Assembly: GCA_029204225.1 (NCBI GenBank)
Contig: CM055095.1
Location: forward strand, 44,689,446-44,753,445
Direction of reading: 5' to 3'
DNA: 64,000 nucleotides
From: Diphasiastrum complanatum
Lineage: Eukaryota; Streptophyta; Lycopodiopsida; Lycopodiales; Lycopodiaceae
This document shows, piece after piece, positions 44,070 through 53,999 of this stretch. The position numbers were made by a program, and so were the translations under genes. The notes beneath the pieces are model-generated. The model worked only from the letters and a program-made list of their open reading frames with translations, searched no databases and was not told the origin of the DNA. Position 1 is the stretch's first letter. Every line of letters begins with the position of its first letter.

Positions 44070-45480
44070 CAAGAGGACTAGACAGAATAACAGAGAAATC
44101 TGTAAATATTCTTTCCACTTCTGTTTCTGCTCCTGTACATAATGTTTTTGTGAAAATTCCATACGATCCAGCCCAATTTTTTTTATTTATTCTGACCATT
44201 ATAATCAATACGAGGCCTACCTAGCTAGCAAAATTGATCTTCTCGGCAACTTTTTTTGATTTTTTCTTTCAGATACACGTAGAAGCTTTAGATTAGGTCC
44301 CAAATTTTGTGCCGAGCTAAAAGATAAGACCTCAAAAATTTCAGATGCAATAGTAGAGGTTGGAGTTTCTTTTTTGTAGAATAGTATTAGTTTCGATTCC
44401 CATGGTACAGTTTTTGTAGTTAGTCCATTTTTCATGGGAGCGGTAAAGGCAAATGAAGCCAATTTTGAGAAGGCTGTCTATTTTATCGAGTGCAATCCTA
44501 TGACAAAATTTTATTTGATTCCATATGAAAATAAGTAAGGATTACTCTTTTCTTTTTGTTGCTTTAATTTGTATTGTTGCATGCCTCATTGCTTTAATAA
44601 GAACAAATTTTTTTCATGAATATGAATTTAACGATATTTGTATCTTGGCTATTGCAGTCGGCATTGGAGCCTAAACATTCTTTTTGTAAAGATAAATAAG
44701 GAGAGAGTATCAAATTTTCTATGTGTAAAATTAAACTCAGCTGCAAATACACATAGAGAATTTGATTCTCTACTTCATGATGTAGTTCGGGAAATACCGA
44801 CAACGGCAACTTCAATTGGAGATATAACCATTAAATCTCTCAAGGTATATTCAATTTATCTCTGATATGCATGTATTTCTTTTTTAATTCAAATGTATTG
44901 TCATAGCATAAATAAAATTTCTATCATAATATTATTAATTTTCGTTCTATATATGCAGTGTGTACAACAAAATGACGCTTTTAGTTGTGCATGGTTCGTC
45001 CTGTACAATACGAAGCTATTTTTTGAATGGTATAATTTACAAACGGATGTAGATATTGAAAAGATAATATTCTATTCATTTGTAGTTCATTTCATTCTGA
45101 TTTATATATTATTACTATCATTGTTTGTAATTTGTTGATTCTCATGTTTTTTCATGACATTCTTGAGTCGTATACTCCTGATGATGTATATAGATTTCGG
45201 CAAGAGTTGATCAAAACCTTTGCCCAGTACAGTGTAAGCGTTGCACCTGCAATCGAGGGCCCTCAAAAAAAAGTTGCTCCTGCCTTAACAGCCTTTCAGC
45301 TTGTTTAGAATGCAGATCTTATTTTATATGATAAAAAAGGAATAAAAGTCCTTCCTATTACAAAGGAAGGCAATTTTGTAGCAGATATTCCTCTTACCTT
45401 AAAAGGCATTGAGGCCCTCCCCGAAACAGAGGAGGGCGAGATTATAGAAGGAGCTGTTGCTTTATCAGTTCTTTATCAGT
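44070..45480 (+). pseudogene. C48/Ulp1-like cysteine protease, decayed, probably fused to the H3-like part
   Basis: The upstream segment (KISDAIVEVGVSF, then NFEKAVYFIECNP and FYLIPYEN) is followed by a GT-AG intron (44535-44657). The next exon starts RHWSLNILFV (catalytic His). Another intron (44845-44958) leads to VQQNDAFSCAWFVLYNTKLF, which supplies the oxyanion Gln and catalytic Cys. The usual Asp appears replaced by Asn (VKLNS). This is the layout of the Ulp1/adenain clan. Such proteases occur in several plant and animal DNA transposons. After it, a further segment (RFRQELIKTFAQYSV and on) is present to about 45480. In-frame stops occur at about 44250 and 44379. Cleavage targets are unknown. 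Confidence 0.55.
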
Positions 45481-45891
45481 TCCTAATATTGATATAGAAA
45501 ATATAAAAAAATTGATTGAATAGAGATCTATTTGTAGATAGAGAGACATAAAAAAAAAGATACAATCATTTTACTTGTAAACAACCCGTTTATGGGTTTT
45601 TTTTATTGATATCACAATAGATTCTTACAATCAGCTTGTGTCCATAGTCTAATAATGGAATGTAATTTTTCTATGATTATAAAAAGACATTGGCATGTAT
45701 TTGCTAATAGTGAATCTCAATATTCTTCCATAAGTTAGATTGTTTCGTCAATATCTCTGCATTTGATCTCGAGCTCATGTCTTTTACGTACTTGCATAAA
45801 ATTAATACAAAGTTAGTTAGAATTAGTACAGAGTTTGTATTAGAAAGTTTTGATTGAACCTATTCATAAAAGATCGAGTGTTTATAGTTAC
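45481..45891. other. No gene seen
   Basis: A/T-rich spacer between the protease-like unit and the minus-strand gene on its right. CCCGTTTATGGG at 45588-45599 is a short palindrome. Confidence 0.35.
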
Positions 45892-47100
45892 TTACGAGTT
45901 TACAATTGAGAATGAATCTGAAGTCTGAAAGTACATCATCTTGTAGGAGCAATAGTTCCCGCCGGATGTAGTTTCAACACATGTCAAAACGACATCATTG
46001 TATATAATTTCAATATTTTTTTGTTTTGAATGTCCACTAACTTCCAAGTCTTGATCGAGTGGCACCCATTTAACTTTATTTTTTTTCCATCTTTGATAAT
46101 GGAGACATAAGCTCAACATTTGTTTTTCAATTTGATAATGGAAGCATATGGAAGACATTTTAATTTTGCATTCTATTTCTCCATCTGATCTTTTGTCCCA
46201 GCCTTCATCCATAAGTTCAGATAATAAACTATCTGATAAATTTTTGCATACAAACATTGTTGGAGTTTTGTGTACATTGACACTTGAAAAGAAATCCACA
46301 AATATATTCAAGGAAATAAACAAACTCAATTTGACTGTTTTTTATCTCGTGCTCATTTTTAATGAATTTTTTACATCATTATATATCTTGCAACGAAATG
46401 ATTCTGAAACTGTAGCATCTGGTGCAATCCATTTATCACTTTCAAAGCTAGGTAATGGAATTGGTACTTTTTGTCCAAAATTTTCTTTTGTATCAGGAAT
46501 GTACATTGATTCATTAAAAAAAATTCCACCATCAACTAGATCTTTTGCAGTTCTACCTTGATATTGCAGCTGTCCAATATCAGTGTGAATAACATCTAAC
46601 ACACCTGCTAAAGATCCACTCAGCTCCCATTCATTTATGTTGGATGGATATAAATCTGCAAGAGAAAAATGATCAGATGGCAAGTTTACTATTAGATATT
46701 TATGAATGACAAAATCAAAGTATCAAAAAAATTAATACTCACAGTTGCTTTTTTTGTGATCCTGATGGTTGAATCCTTGCACATTTATCTCTGAATGCAT
46801 ATATACATGCTGGACTAGAATTTCAAAAATAGATTTTCCTCCTGATGATGTTCTAAAATCCAAAATTCTGGCCTTCCAATAAGATCAAAATGATAGTTTT
46901 GACCTTTTACTTTTTCGAAATGCTCCTCTTGATGACGGATGCATCAAAACGCAAGAGTTTTTTGAATATTTTCTTGGCACCCATACTCCATTATCATTTG
47001 TCTCGTTGAATAGAAGCACAGAGTCAATTGAGGAGCACGGCTTTCTTGATGGCGCCATTTGTAATTTGCATGCAAAAATCTAAAACAATGAACTATGAAT
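45892..47100 (-). pseudogene. Unrecognised spliced gene
   Basis: The minus-strand reading begins near 46900 with WKARILDFRTSSGGKSIFE and VQHVYMHSEINVQGF. A GTGAGT donor (complement of 46737-46742) and a TCTTGCAG acceptor (exon from 46655) join it to DLYPSNINEWELSGSLAG. It continues through QYQGRTAKDLVDGGIFF and FESDKWIAPDATV to a stop at 46342. A shifted frame then gives SDSLLSELMDEGWDKRS and IIYNDVVLTCVETTSG to about 45892. I do not recognise the family. It may be another gene of the transposon proposed for this region. Confidence 0.4.
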
Positions 47101-47280
47101 CTGAAAATTTGCATAGACAAAAAGCCATGAATCTGAGAAAAAGTGTTAACAAAAATTTGAAACACTGATCTATTTGGCGCCACAAATTAACTTTGGTTAT
47201 CCCTGTTAACCATGGTTTGACAATGCATATACATTAATGGTAGATCGATTTTCTCATCTCAACCATATGTCATATTCATT

Positions 47281-47885
47281 TTCAATATTTTTGGGTCTCT
47301 TTGGACAGTGATGAGCTAGAAGGGCAGGCCTCATCTACCGATAGCATTTCCACATGTTGCCCGACAGAATATACATCATTGAAACAAGCCATGTCTGATG
47401 CCATTCGAGAGAAAGACGAGGGCTCTGATGTCGATGAACCACGTGAACGGAGAGCACAACGTGCTGTCCAAGAAGCTCGACCAACCGACGAAACTTGAGA
47501 ACAGTTGTGGAAAACACAAATGGAGTTTCTTAACCAGCAACAAGAACAACAGATGGAGAAACTCACGAAAGAGTTTCAAAACACTCTTAAGTCTATCCAG
47601 AGTTCGATGTCGGGTCAATTACCCACTGGCCAAATGCACCATAAACGAGAGAACATGTGGTGCCCTCACTATCGAGGTGCACACACTGGCAATGAGTGCA
47701 CTTCATACCAACCGGTCCCAGATACTTCCTTGATCAAATGTGACATCTGCAACTTTATGGGGCATACCTCTCTTTATTGCTATTATAACCCGAGGAACCA
47801 GCCTCACAACCAGTCAGGAGGACATACTCAACCTCCTCGACAACCGTTTGTTTCACAAAACCAATACACGCACTACCAACCATGA
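47281..47885 (+). pseudogene. Gypsy-like gag fragment with zinc knuckle
   Basis: The reading has Ser/Asp-rich head SDELEGQASSTDS, a TGA at about 47498, then a Gln-rich coiled stretch (FLNQQQEQQMEKLTKEFQN). It continues with WCPHYRGAHTGNEC and a knuckle CDICNFMGHTSLYC. A Gln/Pro/His-rich tail ends at 47885. This layout fits a Gypsy gag C-terminal half. No pol follows. Confidence 0.6.
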
Positions 47886-48359
47886 AACAACCAAGTCCAT
47901 ATACAAGAGTTGCCTAAACAACCTAGACATGAACCTCAACCACATTTGGCGCTCTTAGGACCACCTCCAAGAGGACAACCAGATCTAGGACCACAAAAAC
48001 ATCGCAATCCTTGAGAGTCTGCACAGACACATCTTGCTGAAAACTCTTATGATCACTCCTATCATCCAGGCTTTCCCTGAGCTTTCCTTTGCAGCTCCTA
48101 ACTGGCTGAGGTCGTCCTACTGTAGGTTATCTTTTGCTCCAAACCGCTCTTCAAACGGTATTCGATTGAATTCAAACCAATCACAAACGCCAAGCAACCC
48201 TCCAGAAGAATTTCTCAGCTTCAAACTTTGCTTGCTTTCTGATTCAACCAACAATTCCTTGTCTCTGAATCCTTTTTACAGTTTTGAGTCATTCCTAGCC
48301 AACAAACCGTCGTGAATTCGCAGCTCTCTATTTTTGTCCGATGATTCCAGCCACCAAGG
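47886..48359. other. No gene seen
   Basis: The sequence continues the style of the gag tail for about 150 bp and then becomes unrelated. It ends at a primer-binding site belonging to an element on the other strand. Confidence 0.35.
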
Positions 48360-48371
48360 GCTCTGATACCA
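48360..48371 (-). other. Primer-binding site of a minus-strand LTR element
   Basis: The complement reads TGGTATCAGAGC, matching initiator methionine tRNA. The LTR should lie to the right, from about 48372 (GTTAAGAAAACAC), but I could not find its far end. Confidence 0.5.
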
Positions 48372-48783
48372 AGTTAAGAAAACACAATTGAAAATGCCTG
48401 ACCGGATCAATCACCACAGCACAACGTCAAGTGCAACAAGAATACAGAATTGTTCTCTTCAAACTGTATATTCAACTACTTCATAAGTACAAAGATGAGT
48501 TTTTTAAAAACACTCAAAGGGCTCGTAAAAGAAAGATGGTCCGATAACTCTAGAACTAAGCACGTGGTGCCGTCAAAATAAGAAAGCACTGTATAAGTCG
48601 ATCATTGCTATTTTAACTTGTACATGAAGAAGAGAATGCATAGAAAGTACATAAGTAGTGGTATGAAGTATAAACAAGGAACGAGGTGAAAAACAGGCAT
48701 GCAAAACTAGAACTACAAGCAAGAACATTAGAAAAATAGATAGAAAGAATAAAAAATGCAAAATATATACTAGGGAAAAGATG

Positions 48784-49345
48784 TTAAATTGGGTCAACAA
48801 AAAACAACTCTTCGTAATACCGCCTTAGACGACCATCGTTTACGACAGTGTCTAGGAGGATTTTGTCAAGTGTTTGCAACTGGACTGCACCATTAGGAAA
48901 GATTTTATTAATAACATACGGCCCCTCACTTCCGAATTTCAATTTGTTGGGGTGCTTCTTGGATGTATAAAGAAGCACCTGGTCACCTAAATGTAGATCT
49001 TTATTGCGTAGGTGACGGTCATGCCAGGCCTTTTTGGCGTCGTTTGTTAACCAGTTGTGCGTGGTAAGATATAAGTCTTGTCTCGCATAACTGGGTTAAC
49101 GTAAAGAGCCTGGTTTTGACTTGTTGTTCGATTGCAACTTTTTCACATAGATCTGTTGAAAAAGCTTCCATGACTCGTAATGATGGGACTAAGAATTTTA
49201 CTGGCATTATCGCCTCTTGACCATATACTAAGTGGAAAGGGGTTACCCACCCAGTGGCTTTCTTCGGGGTGATGCGGTAAGCCCAAACAGCTGAGAAAAG
49301 TTTTGTTTCCCAATCGGAACGACTGGTTTCAACTATCTTGGTCAA
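48784..49345 (-). pseudogene. Gypsy integrase C-terminal half
   Basis: The minus-strand reading starts at 49345 with SRSDWETKLFSAVWAYR, then GWVTPFHLVYGQEAIMP and FLVPSLRVM. This is the typical Gypsy integrase core end. A frameshift near 49020 leads into YTSKKHPNKLKFGSEGPYVI and LDTVVNDGRLRRYY, the C-terminal DNA-binding part. The catalytic core upstream is missing because the sequence joins a Copia RNase H fragment at about 49346. Confidence 0.8.
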
Positions 49346-49700
49346 AAATACATGATTTCTATATGTTTGCTTCGAGAGTGAAATCTCGGATTGAGAGATA
49401 GTGCTATTGTGCTTTGATTTTCACAATAGATTGTTGTAGGAAGTGGTTGTGCAAGGTTCAGGTCTGCAAGCAGTTGCCTTAGCCAGATCGCCTCTTTGGT
49501 TGCAATGGTGCCAACTATGTATTTGGATTCTGTTGACCATAATGCAACTGAGGTCTGCTTCTGGCTGTTCCATGAGATTGGGCCTTGATTGTATAAAAAT
49601 ACAAATCCATAAGTTGATTTTCTGGTGTCGACATCTCCTGCCCAATCTGCATCTGTGTAGGCTTCAAGAACGATAGGCCGCCAATGTGTGTGACATTGAT
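49346..49700 (-). pseudogene. Copia RNase H fragment joined to Gypsy integrase
   Basis: The minus-strand reading has EAYTDADWAGDVDTRKST, GFVFLYNQGPISW, LWSTESKYIV and SLNPRFHSRSKHIEIM. All are standard Copia RNase H blocks, including the catalytic Asp and Glu. It then passes at 49346 into Gypsy integrase sequence on the same strand. Confidence 0.85.
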
Positions 49701-49907
49701 CGACTCACTCGGAAGGAAAAAAAACATAAATACAAATGCTCTCAACTCTTCCATCTTTGATTGTCATGTCATCTTCACTGATTGGATGTTTCGAAGTCTG
49801 TGATCTATAGTCATTTGCTTAGGATCCTACAAAATTCCACAAGCTAGCAACACATAAAGGAGCAAACAAGAAGAACTCCTCCCAAACAATCGATAATCTA
49901 CAACCTT

Positions 49908-50510
49908 ACACTCTTTGAACATAATATCTTTAGAAAAATACCACGATGACCTAAAATCTAGTGACCACTTAATGAATTCCAATATAGTTTGCTTACAAAA
50001 AACACATAAAAAACAAACAACCACCTTAGTTCCACTCATGTTTCAAAGCTATGATAACTTTTCATTTGTTGGAAATACAATATCATACAAGTCGACACAA
50101 ATACTCCACAAAGCCACAACATTTAACACCAATGACATTGAAATAGCACATGTGATATCCAACAAAGGCACACGATTTCACATGCACATAATCGCTACAT
50201 ACAAGCATCCAAAGGCAAACATTGAATCACTGCTGCAAATGCTTCACAACATGCTACAAACAACACCCACAAATGCTCCTACGACAATAATAAACAACTT
50301 AAATATTGATATTTTAAAGCCCAACTTGCCTGCACAATTACTTCATAATTTCATGGCCAACCATGGGCTACAAATACTTTTCAAGGAAGCAACAACTCTA
50401 TACAACTCCCAACTTGATGACATATGAACAAATTGCAACAACCATGAATGCCAATCTGGTTTCGACTTATGCATATTAGTCTAATCACTCTCCAATATAC
50501 CTCTATTACA
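49908..50510 (+). pseudogene. Second endonuclease/exonuclease/phosphatase fragment, Helentron-like
   Basis: The plus-strand frame reads NIISLEKYHDDLKSSDH and NIVCLQKTHKK, where Glu of the LQET block is changed to Lys. HIIATYKHPKAN and TIINNLNIDIL follow, where the GDxN block has become NNLN. Then come TTLYNSQLDDI and, after a TGA at 50425, CQSGF, LCIL and SLSNIPLLQ with the SDH block degraded. The order and spacing match the fragment at 31488-32030, so both come from one element type. At least two catalytic residues are altered. Confidence 0.6.
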
Positions 50511-50926
50511 ACATGAAAATCCACCAAGCAACATTTATTGCTCATGAATGAAGAACATATATTTGAAGTCTATGTTGTAACTCCAACTATCTTTGACAAA
50601 ATATATACAATCAAATATAATATAATATTGATCAAACTAAATTTCAAGTATATGTTAAAACTTCAACTGTGTTTCACATTTTCTAACATCTAACATCCTT
50701 CCATCTAATATAAAAACAATTTGTTGCTTTGAGAAGCCAGCTAACATATTAACCTTCTTATGTCACAACGTCAATCACAAACGCAATAATCTCACCTATA
50801 ATCCATCATGGATTATGTTGTCCAATACAACATAAATATAATTGATATCAAATTGTATAGATCAAAACCAAAACATAAATCCATTTCATAAACTTAAAAT
50901 ATGGCATTATGACATGACAAGGACTT

Positions 50927-50943
50927 TGTGGTATAATACCACA
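50927..50943. other. Stem-loop beside the second endonuclease fragment
   Basis: TGTGGTAT-A-ATACCACA is a perfect 8-bp inverted repeat. ACAAGGACTTTGTGG covers its left side and matches 14 of 15 bases at 31399-31413, next to the other endonuclease fragment. Confidence 0.5.
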
Positions 50944-53728
50944 TCGTTCCCACTTGGTCTCTGACAAAGGTTCTTGTTCACCAAAAATAGGAATTTGCCA
51001 TCACAACCCTCGCCAACTTCAATATCTACAAAAGTACTTACTGCCAACCTTTGCCAATTTGCCAGTAGCTACTTTTCCATGTTTTTTAGCATCAATGAAG
51101 TTGGTGAAGGTTAATATTGAGAAAAAGTGGTCAGGTGAACGTTTTCAGTGTTCAGCCAGACCATCTCTCACCAACGAGAATCTTCGCCTAGCCCTCGTCA
51201 ACCCTCTGATCATCAATCTATACTTCTCTACAAGTCAACGAAGGTTATTCTCCATCAGAAGAAAAGTCATAAGGTTCTCAGTCCAAATCATGTCCAAACT
51301 GCTTTCAAAACTCTCGTCGAATCATCCTTCGCCAACAATAACCCTCGTCGAGCTCCCTCAAGTCTCACAGGCGAAGAAAAGATGAAAAATATGACATTGT
51401 ATTTTTACATGTGATTTGTGACAGGCGAAAAAGGCGACACTGCCTTACAAAATGCCAAAGGTGTCCTAGGAAAAGCGAAGGCACCATGTAAATCAAATCC
51501 TAAGGCATTTCATCAGAGTGACGCATTTTTCACATCTTCGCCAACGTTCATTTCAGCAAAGGTTGACGTCGCGGCCTTTTCACACTCATTCCATACAACT
51601 ATGCTAACAGATTTGACAACGACAACAGCCACCCACGATCTCCTACAGACAACACATCCACTTTGTACTTTCTTCATTTGCACACCTGTAAAATTGTGTA
51701 TATATATTGAATACCATTTGCGTATTCAACAACAACAAGAGAACAAGCGTGTGTAAAATAATAGCATCAGAAGCTTATCAGAGATAGACGAAGTAGATGC
51801 CTTGCACATTGATTCTTTATTGTCAATAATAGATTCATTCCTTTTATAGATTGAATTAGCTTTGCAGAGCACGCGATTTTGTCTGCTATTGTCTTGTGCT
51901 CTACCGCATTATTGACATGTATATTTTGCTATACTTAATCTGATAATAGCTCTTTTGTTCTGCGTTCAGATTAGTGCCGATATTGTAATGCTTTTCTTCA
52001 TTCTGTCTGAGTTTCTTGTTGCTCAATCTGGTAATATGTTCTTAGCGAGTTATTATTAGTCTAGTTGTTGACGACTAATATTTAGTCTTGCCTTTCGCGA
52101 ATCATTCGAGACTGATTATCAGTCGAGCTCTTCGCGAATCATTCGCGACAAATAATTTGTCTAGCTATTCGCGACAAATTATTCTTTTGATGTTTTGTTA
52201 ATGTTTGGCTACGTAATCATAATGTTCTGTTTGTTTTTGATAGGCGTAGTCATGCTTAGGGAAAGAGTAATATAGCTTATTTCGCTGCGCACGAACACTT
52301 TCTGTTCGAGTTCGTTTCTCGTTCGAGTTTCAAGTTCGCTTCTTTTTTGTGTTCGTTTTCTTTTCAAGCTATTTGCGTTTCTCACCCATGACACACCCTC
52401 TTTCTCCAACAATACTCTCCAAACAGGATTCCTTAACTAAAGTGCGAGATATTCAAGTTCTATAAACCACTAGTAATCAAAGACAAATAGCATACCAAAA
52501 TGATAATGACAATCATCTTCAACTACAAAAAAATTTAGATTACTGTCTAGAATCACATCTAGATACCCAAAGTCATACTGATAATCAATTCAGTTATTCT
52601 TCTCGGATTCATTATGATTTGTTATCCAATTGAATGCTCTGGGATATAATCACTATTCCTTAGCTAAGGAATACTCTACCCCAAGAATGCTGTATATCCA
52701 ATGCACATAATTTTAACTGATAAACCCAAATGATTCATTAATCATGTGTCTTACAAGCAATATAAATTAAAACTACCAATTTTTGGATAAATTTTCATCA
52801 CACTGATCATTTTACCAATTAACTTCATCCTGGAGTAATAAACTACTCAAGTCGCTAGACAGTACCGATGGCGGGTGTGACTAGTGTGACTAGTGTGACG
52901 CTTAACCAAGGCGGTGTATTTCAACCGAGGATGGTGGACGGCCCGCTCTGGTGTTTCACAGAGGTCGGGTTTAGTTGATACGTTTCATAATTGACAAAAC
53001 CTGAAAACCCGTTTCACAAATTGACGATTCCGCATGGTAGTTTAACTAACAAACCTAACTCAACAAACCGTAAAACACATTCTAAATCTGTACGACTCTT
53101 GGCTACAATTTTTGTGCTTTCACTAAACAAGTCGAAGAATAGTAAACAATCATCGTCTACTTTCTCACATCGCATTTGTTCATGAAGTGTTAAGCTTCTA
53201 AATAGATTTCTAAGTTGTATTTGTATGCTTCACTACCAAACTGTAACTGATTTGCTTGAACGCAACTACAAAATTCAAGTCTTAAATCAGCACTCAAGTA
53301 AACTAAATAGGCTAGAATAGTGGTATAGATCTTGCATACTTTCTTACATTCCAGTTCTTGATTGTTCTTGAGCAATCTAGGCATCAAGAAATGAGTGTTT
53401 CTTGATTCTTAGACTGTTAAAATGCTGTTAGGAATCTAGTTACTTGTTTCTTGTTCCTTGTTTTAGTAGTTAATCTTGTTCTTGCTCGCTTTCTGATTTA
53501 GTAAATAGTGGTAGGATTGCTCCCTGTTTCAAAACGTTGATCTTCTGGTTACATGGCTGGTTTATGCATGTAGCTGAGTATCGGATTTGTGACTCCCACT
53601 GACAGGCTAGAAAATACACGCTGCAATCTAAGTAACGCTTCTGTTTTTTAACTATTCTAATAAGAGGAAGAACCGTAAGAACCGTAACTACAGAATAATG
53701 AAGAAGAAGTAAAGAAACAACAAAACTG
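50944..53728. other. No gene recognised; LTR-like and repeat sequence
   Basis: No protein domain was recognised. On the minus strand, GGAGAAAGAGGG before TGTGTCATGGG (complement of about 52387-52409) looks like a polypurine tract and LTR start, so part of 51750-52397 may be an LTR. A small array with TTCGCGAATCATTCG lies at about 52108-52180. The right part probably includes a Gypsy LTR ending at 53757. Confidence 0.4.
52105..52185. repeat. Short array of TCGCGAATCATTCGCGA units
   Basis: Near-palindromic units TTCGCGAATCATTCGAGACTG, TTCGCGAATCATTCGCGACA and TTCGCGACAAATTATTC follow one another, spaced about 35-38 bp. No function is evident. Confidence 0.6.
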
Positions 53729-53770
53729 TGTTCACAGATTCAGAGAATCTGTGAACATTTGGCGTCATTC
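53729..53770 (+). mobile_element. Gypsy 5' LTR end and primer-binding site
   Basis: TGTTCACAGATTC-AGA-GAATCTGTGAACA (53729-53757) is a perfect 13-bp inverted repeat ending in CA. It is followed by TTTGGCGTCATTCC, which resembles the TTTGGCGCC-type primer-binding site of plant Gypsy elements. The gag at 55368 follows on the same strand. The LTR start upstream was not located. Confidence 0.5.
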
Positions 53771-53999
53771 CATAGGTACACAGACATTAAACCAAGCCAT
53801 ATCTTTTTAATATGTGATGTCAAACAATCGCTCTGTGACCTCCCACACGTTCGTTGCAGAGCTCGCCACTTTGGTCCTGACCGACGTGCAGCTCCTTTAT
53901 CAGCCGGACTTCACGATCCTTACCAAGTCAAGCTCCACGACTCATGTCTGGACCGGACCACTACCTACTAACTCTCGACCGAGCCACTGTTCCAATATC

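Noticed and set aside
48034-48315. Possible small gene on the plus strand
   Set aside because: No conserved motif and no splice or promoter context. It lies between two retrotransposon remnants.
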